A stretch of DNA of 64,000 nucleotides, taken from positions 1 through 64,000 of the forward strand of contig NZ_MUNM01000066.1 in assembly GCF_002286815.1 (NCBI RefSeq), read 5' to 3'. How positions within the stretch are numbered: position 1 is the first letter of the stretch; each line of letters begins with the position of its first letter. The notes under the pieces were generated by a model. It saw only the letters and a program-made list of their open reading frames with translations, was not told the DNA's origin and made no database searches. Origin of the DNA: Pseudomonas sp. PICF141 (GTDB lineage: Bacteria; Pseudomonadota; Gammaproteobacteria; Pseudomonadales; Pseudomonadaceae). The position numbers were made by a program, and so were the translations under genes. Shown one piece after another: positions 49,662-56,980 of this stretch.

Positions 49662-51737
49662 ATGACCGAGTTGTCGCAAGTGTCGGTGACGGCACTCAAG
49701 GGTGTCGGCGAAGCCATGGCCGAGAAACTGGCCAAGGTCGGCCTGGAAAACCTCCAGGACGTGCTGTTCCACCTGCCGCTGCGTTATCAGGACCGCACCC
49801 GCGTGGTCCCGATCGGCCATTTGCGACCTGGGCAAGATGCCGTGATCGAAGGCACCGTCAGCGGTGCCGACGTGGTCATGGGCCGACGCCGCAGCCTGGT
49901 TGTCCGCCTGCAGGACGGCACCGGCGGGCTTAGCCTGCGCTTCTACCATTTCAGCAACGCCCAGAAAGAAGGCCTCAAACGCGGCACGCGCATTCGCTGC
50001 TATGGCGAAGCGCGGCCCGGCGCCTCGGGACTGGAGATCTACCACCCGGAATACCGCGCCATCACTGGCGACGAGCCGCCGCCGGTGGATGAAACCCTGA
50101 CCCCGGTCTACCCGCTCACCGAAGGCCTGACCCAACAGCGTTTGCGCCAGTTGTGCATGCAAACCCTGACCTTGCTCGGCCCCAGCAGCCTGCCCGACTG
50201 GCTGCCGACCGAACTGGCTCGGGACTATCAACTGGCGCCGCTGGCCGATGCGATCCGTTACCTGCATCACCCGCCCGCCGATGCCGATGTCGACGAACTC
50301 GCCCTCGGTCATCACTGGGCCCAACACCGCTTGGCGTTCGAAGAACTGCTGACCCATCAACTGTCCCAGCAGCGCCTGCGCGAAAGCATGCGTGCCCTGC
50401 GCGCGCCGGCGATGCCAAAAGCCACGAAGCTGCCTGCTCAGTATTTGGCCAACCTCGGTTTCACACCGACCGGCGCCCAGCAACGGGTCGGCAACGAAAT
50501 CGCTTACGACCTCAGTCAGCACGAGCCGATGCTACGGCTGATTCAGGGCGACGTCGGCGCCGGCAAAACCGTGGTCGCTGCCCTCGCCGCGTTGCAGGCG
50601 CTGGAAGCCGGTTACCAAGTCGCACTGATGGCGCCCACAGAAATTCTCGCCGAGCAGCATTTCATTACCTTCAAGCGCTGGCTCGAACCGCTGGGCATTG
50701 AAGTCGCGTGGCTGGCTGGCAAGCTCAAAGGCAAAAACCGCGTCGCCGCGCTGGAGCAAATAGCCAACGGCACGCCAATGGTGGTCGGCACCCATGCGCT
50801 GTTTCAGGACGAGGTGCAATTCAAGAACCTGGCGCTGGCGATCATCGACGAACAACACCGCTTCGGCGTGCAGCAGCGTCTGGCATTGCGGCAGAAAGGC
50901 GTCGGCGGGCGGATGTGTCCGCACCAGCTGATCATGACCGCCACGCCAATCCCCCGGACACTGGCCATGAGCGCCTACGCCGACCTCGACACCTCGATCC
51001 TCGACGAACTGCCGCCCGGCCGTACGCCCGTAAACACGGTGCTGGTCACCGACACCCGTCGCGTCGAAGTGATCGAGCGCGTGCGCGGCGCCTGTGCCGA
51101 AGGGCGTCAGGCTTATTGGGTGTGCACACTGATCGAAGAGTCGGAAGAGCTGACCTGCCAGGCCGCCGAAACCACTTTTGAAGACCTCACCGCCGCCCTT
51201 GGCGAGTTGAAAGTCGGTTTGATCCACGGCCGCATGAAGCCTGCCGAGAAGGCCGCGGTGATGGCCGAGTTCAAAATCGGCAACTTGCAACTGCTGGTCG
51301 CCACCACCGTCATCGAAGTCGGCGTCGACGTGCCCAACGCGAGCCTGATGATCATCGAAAACCCCGAACGCCTCGGCCTCGCGCAACTGCACCAATTGCG
51401 CGGCCGTGTCGGCCGGGGCAGCGCCGTCAGTCATTGCGTGCTGCTTTACCATCCGCCGCTGTCGCAGATCGGCCGTCAGCGCCTGGGCATCATGCGCGAA
51501 ACCAACGACGGTTTTGTCATCGCCGAAAAAGACCTCGAACTGCGAGGCCCCGGCGAAATGCTCGGCACCCGCCAGACCGGCCTGCTGCAATTCAAGGTCG
51601 CCGACCTGATGCGCGACGCCGATTTACTGCCTGCCGTACGCGACGCCGCTCAGGCGCTGCTGGAACGTTGGCCCGATCACGTCAGCCCGTTGCTCGACCG
51701 CTGGCTACGCCACGGGCAGCAATACGGCCAAGTGTGA
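49662..51737 (+). CDS. recG: ATP-dependent DNA helicase RecG
   Basis: A 691-residue superfamily 2 branch-migration helicase for stalled forks and Holliday junctions. An N-terminal wedge/OB domain (FHLPLRYQDRTRVVPIGHLR) is followed by the motor: IQGDVGAGKTVVAALAA, IIDEQHRFG and TATPIPRTLAMSAY, then the second RecA fold with GLIHGRMKPAEK and ATTVIEVGVDVPNASLMIIE. Length matches E. coli RecG (693). Confidence 0.97.
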   Translation: MTELSQVSVTALKGVGEAMAEKLAKVGLENLQDVLFHLPLRYQDRTRVVPIGHLRPGQDAVIEGTVSGADVVMGRRRSLVVRLQDGTGGLSLRFYHFSNAQKEGLKRGTRIRCYGEARPGASGLEIYHPEYRAITGDEPPPVDETLTPVYPLTEGLTQQRLRQLCMQTLTLLGPSSLPDWLPTELARDYQLAPLADAIRYLHHPPADADVDELALGHHWAQHRLAFEELLTHQLSQQRLRESMRALRAPAMPKATKLPAQYLANLGFTPTGAQQRVGNEIAYDLSQHEPMLRLIQGDVGAGKTVVAALAALQALEAGYQVALMAPTEILAEQHFITFKRWLEPLGIEVAWLAGKLKGKNRVAALEQIANGTPMVVGTHALFQDEVQFKNLALAIIDEQHRFGVQQRLALRQKGVGGRMCPHQLIMTATPIPRTLAMSAYADLDTSILDELPPGRTPVNTVLVTDTRRVEVIERVRGACAEGRQAYWVCTLIEESEELTCQAAETTFEDLTAALGELKVGLIHGRMKPAEKAAVMAEFKIGNLQLLVATTVIEVGVDVPNASLMIIENPERLGLAQLHQLRGRVGRGSAVSHCVLLYHPPLSQIGRQRLGIMRETNDGFVIAEKDLELRGPGEMLGTRQTGLLQFKVADLMRDADLLPAVRDAAQALLERWPDHVSPLLDRWLRHGQQYGQV

Positions 51738-51815
51738 GCACTGTCGCAGTTTCTGGACCCTGGCGTTAAACAAGCTGGTTATACTCCTGCAATTGTTTGC
51801 AAACGGATACAGACC

Positions 51816-53216
51816 ATGACAGAAGCTGCCCTCGCCCCCGAAACCCCGCACGCTCCGTCTGTTATTCGGCTGCTGCTCGGCAAGCTGGGCATCGCCTACG
51901 AAGAAGTCCTCGACCATCATGGCCTGAACGCCGCGCGTAAAGTGCAAGCGGTTCTGCTGAACGATGCCGTCGGCGCGCTCATGGTGCTGTTCCCCCAGAG
52001 CCAACTGCTGGACCTCAACCGCCTCGCCGAACTCACCGGCCGCCGGTTGACCGCCGTATCCACCGACCGCCTGGTAAAAATGCTCGGCAAACACAGCCTG
52101 AGCCTGCTGCCCGGCCTGCCGGCGCTCACCAGTTCGCCGTGCCTGTATGAAGAAAGCCTGCTGCGTGAACCGACGTTGCTGATCAACTCGGGCGAGCCGG
52201 GCGTACTGCTGGAAATCTCCAGCGACGCTTTCAAAACCATGCTCACCAAGGCCAGCGCCGGCAATTTCGGCGAAGCCGTGAACCACATCCGCCCCAACCT
52301 CGACCGCCCCGACGACGACCGCGAGGAAATCACCCAGGCCGTGCAAGCGTTCACCGCGCGGCGCATCCAGCAGCGGCTGGAAGAAACCATCGAGATTCCG
52401 CCGCTGGCCGAAACCGCGCAGAAAATCATCAAACTGCGCGTCGACCCCAACGCCACTATCGACGACATCACCGGCGTGGTGGAAACCGACCCGGCCCTGG
52501 CCGCACAGGTCGTCAGCTGGGCAGCGTCACCGTACTACGCCTCGCCGGGCAAGATTCGTTCAGTGGAAGACGCCATCGTCCGGGTGCTGGGTTTCGACCT
52601 GGTGATCAACCTGGCGTTGGGCCTGGCCCTGGGCAAAACCCTGAGCCTGCCCAAAGACCATCCTCAACACACCACGCCGTACTGGCAGCAATCGATCTAC
52701 ACCGCCGCCGTCATCGAAGGCCTGACCCGCGCCATGCCCCGCGCCCAGCGCCCGGAAGCCGGCCTGACCTACCTCGCCGGCCTGCTGCACAACTTCGGTT
52801 ACTTGCTGCTGGCCCATGTGTTCCCGCCGCATTTCTCGCTGATCTGCCGCCACCTGGAAGTCAACCCGCACCTGTGCCACAGCTATGTGGAACAACACCT
52901 GCTGGGCATCAGCCGCGAACAGATCGGCGCATGGCTGATGCGCTTCTGGGACATGCCCGACGAACTGGCCACCGCCCTGCGCTTCCAGCACGACCCAAGC
53001 TACGACGGCGACTACGCCGAATACCCGAACCTCGTCTGCCTGGCCGTACGCCTGCTGCGTAGTCGCGGGATTGGGTCTGGGCCGGATGAAGACATCCCCG
53101 ACGTCCTGCTGGAGCGCGTCGGCCTGACCCGCGACAAAGCCAACGACGTGGTCAGCAAGGTTCTGGAAGCAGAAGTGCTGCTGCGCGAACTGGCTTCGCA
53201 ATTCAGCCAGGCCTAA
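51816..53216 (+). CDS. YbaK/HDOD fusion protein
   Basis: A 466-residue protein with an N-terminal YbaK/ProX-like aminoacyl-tRNA deacylase domain (about residues 15-150; GLNAARKVQAVLLNDAVGAL, LAELTGRRLTAVS) and a C-terminal HDOD domain (about 195-400; IPPLAETAQKIIKLRVDPNA, AQVVSWAASPYYASPGKIRS). HDOD domains are signalling modules related to HD phosphohydrolases. Position after oxyR-recG matches P. aeruginosa PA5346. Whether the deacylase part is active is unknown; a regulatory role, for example in stress or motility, is inference. Confidence 0.85.
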   Translation: MTEAALAPETPHAPSVIRLLLGKLGIAYEEVLDHHGLNAARKVQAVLLNDAVGALMVLFPQSQLLDLNRLAELTGRRLTAVSTDRLVKMLGKHSLSLLPGLPALTSSPCLYEESLLREPTLLINSGEPGVLLEISSDAFKTMLTKASAGNFGEAVNHIRPNLDRPDDDREEITQAVQAFTARRIQQRLEETIEIPPLAETAQKIIKLRVDPNATIDDITGVVETDPALAAQVVSWAASPYYASPGKIRSVEDAIVRVLGFDLVINLALGLALGKTLSLPKDHPQHTTPYWQQSIYTAAVIEGLTRAMPRAQRPEAGLTYLAGLLHNFGYLLLAHVFPPHFSLICRHLEVNPHLCHSYVEQHLLGISREQIGAWLMRFWDMPDELATALRFQHDPSYDGDYAEYPNLVCLAVRLLRSRGIGSGPDEDIPDVLLERVGLTRDKANDVVSKVLEAEVLLRELASQFSQA

Positions 53217-53220
53217 AAGC

Positions 53221-53286
53221 ATCGCGGGCAAGCCACGCTCCCACAGGATCTAGGCGATCCCTGTGGGAGCGGGCTTGCCCGCGATG
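53221..53286. repeat. REP pair, tail-to-tail
   Basis: ATCGCGGGCAAGCCACGCTC (one base changed from the family) is followed by GGGAGCGGGCTTGCCCGCGA about 20 bases later. It starts four bases after the HDOD gene stop and probably acts in its 3' end. Confidence 0.8.
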
Positions 53287-53320
53287 AATCCAACTCGGTC
53301 CACCTGAATCACCACCCACT

Positions 53321-53452
53321 GTGGCGAGGGAGCTTGCTCCCGCTCGACTGCGCAGCAGTCGCAAACCCAGCCGCCGCAGCGTGTCAGATACAACCGAAGT
53401 CTCAGGCTTTAGGGCCGCTTCGCAGCCCAGCGGGAGCAAGCTCCCTCGCCAC
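53321..53452. repeat. Second REP family (GTGGCGAGGGAGCTTGCTCC)
   Basis: Inverted arms GTGGCGAGGGAGCTTGCTCC and complement, about 90 bases apart. The inside holds CTGCGCAGCAGTCGCA and other short palindromes. This family differs from the GAGCGGGCTTGCCCGCGAT type; both occur side by side here. Confidence 0.8.
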
Positions 53453-53478
53453 AAAAGCCCTTTGACCAAAGACCTGCG

Positions 53479-53856
53479 TCAGACCTTAGCCTTCCTAGGC
53501 TTCAAATACTTGGTCAACCCCTGAAACCACATCACCAACGCCGGGTTGCCCTTGATCTGAATCGACTTGTCCTGAATCCCGTTCATAAACGCCAACTGCT
53601 TGTTCTTCGCCTGCATCGTGGCGAAACCATACGCCGAGTCTTTAAAGGCAATCGCAAACGCAGGCTCGGCATACACGCCGGACTTGCTGGTAATGCGCTG
53701 ATCCTTCACCACGAAATGCCGCGCCACCTTCCCGTCCAGGGTCTGTAGCTGAAACACCAATGCCTTGTCACCCAACTGCTGCTGAAACGCAGGATTAGTC
53801 CGACTGGCCTTACCCATCAACAAACCCAGCATCCACAGAAGAAAACGAAATTTCAT
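53479..53856 (-). CDS. Small SCP2-like (sterol carrier-type) protein
   Basis: A 125-residue protein with a short hydrophobic start (MKFRFLLWMLGLLMGKAS) and a body like a SCP2 lipid-binding domain: VFQLQTLDGKVARHFVVKDQ, FAIAFKDSAYGFATMQ, IQIKGNPALVMWFQGLTKYL. Ligand and role are unknown. The start at 53856 has GAGGC seven bases upstream, better than the GTG at 53862. Confidence 0.7.
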   Translation of the reverse strand: MKFRFLLWMLGLLMGKASRTNPAFQQQLGDKALVFQLQTLDGKVARHFVVKDQRITSKSGVYAEPAFAIAFKDSAYGFATMQAKNKQLAFMNGIQDKSIQIKGNPALVMWFQGLTKYLKPRKAKV

Positions 53857-54180
53857 GCGCACAGCCTCAAGAGAAAAGTGAACGGCCGGCGCAGTGTAGC
53901 GGCTTCAAGCCAGAACGCCACTCTCGGCTTGCGTTAGAAGAAGATGAACCGCTTTTCCAGCATGATGACCGCCAAGTCACGCTTTACCGCCTCAACCCTG
54001 ATCGTTCCCACGCTCCCGCGTAGGAACGCATCCCATGACGCTCCGCGTCACACCCAACACCCGCCCTACACCTGAAGAAACACATTCTGTAGGAGCTGCC
54101 GAAGGCTGCGATCTTCTGATCTTGATGCCCTCAAACTTATCGGACATTTCCTTCAAAACGCCGGGCTGTCCATGAACTAG
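53857..54180. other. Gene-free stretch with degenerate extragenic repeats
   Basis: No convincing gene. It contains a copy of the GTTCCCACGCTCC/GACGCTCCGCGTCAC repeat (about 54002-54055) related to the one at 19421, and a single TAGGAGCTGCCGAAGGCTGC arm (54093-54115) of the repeat type seen after argB. These mark it as ordinary Pseudomonas intergenic material; a promoter for the DUF6124 transcript should lie near its right end. Confidence 0.5.
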
Positions 54181-54212
54181 GCAGCTTGGTCCCTCATCGA
54201 TAACCTCTGTTC

Positions 54213-54408
54213 GTCACCGCAAAATCGGTGACTCGGACGTGCAAGTCCGGTGGAGTACACATTCGGTTATGGCAATTCATCGAGCGTTTTCCTATGCTCG
54301 CGAATCGTTATGGCAGCTGTGTATGGGAGACCTCCGGGTCTGCCGGGTGACTCCACCGGTCTTGCACACCTATGCACAGCTGCCACCTCTTTCGAAGTGC
54401 ACGCGAAA
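54213..54408 (+). ncRNA. Candidate structured leader RNA upstream of DUF6124 gene
   Basis: A dense set of complementary segments precedes the DUF6124 start. GTCACCG/CGGTGAC (54213-54232) and CGGAC/GTCCG (54234-54249) are simple hairpins. GTGCAAGTCCGGTGGAGT (54239-54256) is complementary to 54350-54367 with one mismatch in 18. GGCAGCTGTG (54312-54321) is perfectly complementary to 54375-54384. These two long pairings cross. AGACC/GGTCT around TCCG (54328-54341) and CGAGC/GCTCG (54281-54300) form local hairpins, and GTTATGGCA is repeated at 54266 and 54307 on either side of the latter. An overlapping 68-codon frame (GTG 54239 or ATG 54269, stop TAA overlapping the DUF6124 ATG by one base) could instead be a coupled leader peptide. 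Confidence 0.5.
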
Positions 54409-54444
54409 TGGTGTCAGCTCCTTTAAATCATGGAGTAACACTTA

Positions 54445-54825
54445 ATGATCAAGCCAACACCGAATCCTCCTGAAAACGAAGCCACATCCCCCTACGAATC
54501 CTTCGATTCCAGAAAACTCCACGAAGCCGCCGAACGCGCCCTCAACCACCATTTCGCCCCTCCACCCAACGAAAAACCCAAGCGCAAAGGCAAGCTCTTC
54601 ACCGTCTCCCCCGACATCGACACCGAAGCCCTCCTGGCCAACGCCTCGGAAGACCTGCTGTCCATCAGCGCCATCGCCGCCAACCTGGCCGACGACGTGG
54701 ACGGTACACGGCGCTCCTTAGCCTTGGCGCTCAGCAGATTGGCGGATGGGGTCCGGTTGTTGGTGGAGCGAGCGCTCGATCACATTGATTCGCCGAATCC
54801 GGCGGAGTATCGGGCGAAGGTGTAG
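54445..54825 (+). CDS. DUF6124 family protein
   Basis: A 126-residue protein of a family common in Pseudomonas (DUF6124, related to DUF3077). After a Pro/Glu-rich, probably disordered first half comes the conserved helical part: FTVSPDIDTEALLANASEDL, LSISAIAANLADDVDGTRRS and LALSRLADGVRLLVERALDH. Its function is not known. GGAG lies nine bases before the ATG, and the unusual structured leader overlaps the start region. It does not look secreted. A terminator follows after 15 bases. Confidence 0.85.
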   Translation: MIKPTPNPPENEATSPYESFDSRKLHEAAERALNHHFAPPPNEKPKRKGKLFTVSPDIDTEALLANASEDLLSISAIAANLADDVDGTRRSLALALSRLADGVRLLVERALDHIDSPNPAEYRAKV

Positions 54826-54840
54826 CGGAACCGCGAATAA

Positions 54841-54866
54841 AAAAAGGGGACTTAAGTCCCCTTTTT
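54841..54866. terminator. Bidirectional intrinsic terminator
   Basis: AAAAAGGGGACTT and AAGTCCCCTTTTT form a fully palindromic 26-base hairpin. It ends the DUF6124 gene on the plus strand and the type VI operon on the minus strand. Confidence 0.9.
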
Positions 54867-54877
54867 CGGTCCCTTAC

Positions 54878-55318
54878 TCACCACTGGCAGCCTGTCTCGG
54901 GTGGCGAGTCCATGTTGCTATCGTGCTCGAATATATATCTCTTACCGGATTTGTGGTTCGTATAGACCATGGCGTAAATCAGAGCACCTTGCCTGACCAT
55001 TCCATAATCTCCAGTGACCTGACCTTCGGACACTTCAATCCATCTTGTTGTGAACTGAGAAGGTCGATTCGGATCTAGCACTTCTTCTTCGGAGTCCTTG
55101 TAAACAAGAGAAATAGCCTCCTTCGATTTACTGTACTTGACGCTTGCGCCGCTCCATTTGGAAACTGAGTCGTAATAGCTTCTGAACTCAAAATTGATGT
55201 CCTTGCCTTCCTGCGAGCGAAAGCAATAGACCTCAGTTGTGACTTCGCTGTGAGCCGACATCGGACAGAGGAGCAACAATGCAATAAAACACACAGACAA
55301 AGATTTCAAACCGATCAT
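54878..55318 (-). CDS. Small secreted protein, candidate T6SS immunity protein
   Basis: A 146-residue protein with a clear signal peptide (hydrophobic residues 8-20, cleavage near SAHS), so periplasmic. The mature part has three cysteines (YCFRSQEG and a C-terminal TGCQW) and many aromatic residues; no family recognised. Its start overlaps the stop of the upstream gene by four bases (ATGA), so the two are coupled. Last gene of the vgrG-effector operon. Periplasmic location and position behind a cell-wall-degrading candidate effector suggest immunity; that is inference. Confidence 0.65.
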   Translation of the reverse strand: MIGLKSLSVCFIALLLLCPMSAHSEVTTEVYCFRSQEGKDINFEFRSYYDSVSKWSGASVKYSKSKEAISLVYKDSEEEVLDPNRPSQFTTRWIEVSEGQVTGDYGMVRQGALIYAMVYTNHKSGKRYIFEHDSNMDSPPETGCQW

Positions 55319-56034
55319 TCCTTTAGCGGCTCATGGGTAACTGAAAACGCATTCTCACCACGCAATAAGCGAGGTCGTGCCGCTGTGATAGGTGAGCAAT
55401 TGGACTGACAAGCCATCGCCGACAAATCTGGCTCTTCGCTTCCAACGAATACGTAGGTCGCCGCACCATTGCGATTTCGGGCGCTGTACACAGGAACACT
55501 GACGGCCAACGATTTGGCGGGCGCGGATACAGGAGAATCTTCCTGTACCAGTACGACTTCACCTTCAACCTCACCACATAGCGCCTGCATGGCTGACTCG
55601 CTGAAGGACTCGTCGCTTGGGCGGGTGAATGGCTTGGAGTCGGACCGGCAATCGTAACCGTGCCAATAAGGCCCTGACTGCTCGGAAATGTCTAACGAGA
55701 AGATATAGATCCTATCCAGAACAACCCTTCCAGCGTCATAGCCAAACACCACCCAGCGACGTGTTTTAGCGCGGGAGAAATTCTCGTTGGCCAATATGTA
55801 TCGACCGCCGTCTCGGTAGAGCTCAAACGAATTCATAGCTCCCATTGACTCCGCTGTATCGGACAACTTTTTACCGGAATCGGCATCCACCAGGTAACCG
55901 TTACTGTCCAGCACCACCGAGCAATGACTCGCAGTACTAACGCCCTGCTCACATGACTGCAGAGACTGAAAGATCGGTTCAGCGGCTACAGCCAAGGGAC
56001 ACAAAAGCATTACCAATAAAAATAACTTATTCAA
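55315..56034 (-). CDS. Secreted protein of unknown function, candidate T6SS immunity protein
   Basis: A 239-residue protein with a signal peptide (NKLFLLVMLLCPLAVAAEP). The mature part has about six cysteines, probably in disulfides, and no recognised domain. I start at TTG 56034 because AAGGGA lies six bases upstream and the signal peptide begins there; a reading from 56112 would bury it. It is coupled to the last gene by a four-base overlap. About 107 bases separate it from the upstream gene. Role as immunity protein is inferred from location and export signal only. Confidence 0.6.
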   Translation of the reverse strand: MNKLFLLVMLLCPLAVAAEPIFQSLQSCEQGVSTASHCSVVLDSNGYLVDADSGKKLSDTAESMGAMNSFELYRDGGRYILANENFSRAKTRRWVVFGYDAGRVVLDRIYIFSLDISEQSGPYWHGYDCRSDSKPFTRPSDESFSESAMQALCGEVEGEVVLVQEDSPVSAPAKSLAVSVPVYSARNRNGAATYVFVGSEEPDLSAMACQSNCSPITAARPRLLRGENAFSVTHEPLKE

Positions 56035-56141
56035 AACAAATCCCTTGCGTTGATGCAACTCGAGGCTATGACGCGACAGATAAAAGTTGGCAGAATACTT
56101 GCTAGCGCACAAACAATACGCCAGCGTTCTTCGATTTAGTT

Positions 56142-56978
56142 TTACTGAATCCGCTCAGGAACCCGAACCGGAATTTTAGCACTTTTCCCGTCGGCATTCA
56201 TTGCGTCAGAGTATCGTTTGTAGTACTCGATCGCCTCAGAGGTTTTTTTCATATTCCACAGAGAGTCGGCAATATTCAGCATTAACACTGTACGTTTACC
56301 AGTAGTTTCCACGCCTCGGTATATTTTCAGTGCAGACAAATCATCACCTGCTTGCGCTAGGTAGAAGCCCAGATCGTTTAACGCCTGAACATTTTTGGCA
56401 GGTGGATAGCAGCTTATATAAGAGTCAACACCCATAAACATTTGATCTTTGATAGCAAGCGCCCTAGACGCTGCATCGGAAATAGCTGCTGCCGACTTGA
56501 CCAGCTCTTTAGGAGTTATCGTTTCCAGTTTCGGCGCAATGACCTCACCTCCATCCGTCGACCAATTGACCCCTTTCCAACTTCCAGAGCAAGCTTCGGC
56601 AGGCCGAGAGAGAAGTACACAACCGGTGTCCATTGAGACCATATCGCAATAGGATTTTTCGGTAGACGTTATTTGTTGGCCATCATTTAACTCCCCGAAT
56701 ACTGTTCGCTGAATTAGCGCGTATTTCCTACTTGGAGCAAGGGAGTCCGAATTGACACCAAGCCCAATTGAAGGGGTCGACCCACTTTCATACAAATTGA
56801 AACTCAGGTTGTTTTTTGAAAACGTAGCCCGCTTCCAAACAGCGACATCTTTATCCCAAGAGGAAAACTTGAGAGCTGCTCCATCGACACCGGATAAATT
56901 GGAGTCTGCCGCATGACAAGCAGCGCTTAAAGAAAACAGAAAACATATGCGAACAACTAGAAGCTTTACCTTTAACAT
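56142..56978 (-). CDS. Secreted TPR-like protein, candidate T6SS immunity protein
   Basis: A 278-residue protein with a signal peptide (RICFLFSLSAACHA before ADSN), so periplasmic. The C-terminal third looks like tetratricopeptide helices: LNDLGFYLAQAGDDLSALKI and LNIADSLWNMKKTSEAIEYY. The first part is of unknown fold with paired cysteines. It begins two bases after the effector stop, the usual place for a cognate immunity gene, and so is the first candidate for that role. AT-rich like the effector. Confidence 0.65.
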   Translation of the reverse strand: MLKVKLLVVRICFLFSLSAACHAADSNLSGVDGAALKFSSWDKDVAVWKRATFSKNNLSFNLYESGSTPSIGLGVNSDSLAPSRKYALIQRTVFGELNDGQQITSTEKSYCDMVSMDTGCVLLSRPAEACSGSWKGVNWSTDGGEVIAPKLETITPKELVKSAAAISDAASRALAIKDQMFMGVDSYISCYPPAKNVQALNDLGFYLAQAGDDLSALKIYRGVETTGKRTVLMLNIADSLWNMKKTSEAIEYYKRYSDAMNADGKSAKIPVRVPERIQ

Positions 56979-56980
56979 TC

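Noticed and set aside
53221..53452. CRISPR array from closely spaced repeats after the HDOD gene
   Set aside because: The repeats are inverted REP arms of two different families with unequal spacing, not direct repeats with regular spacers; no cas genes.
54181..54445. tRNA or group II intron fragment in the DUF6124 leader
   Set aside because: No cloverleaf with a T-loop or acceptor end, and no intron domain V or reverse transcriptase; the pairings do not fit either.
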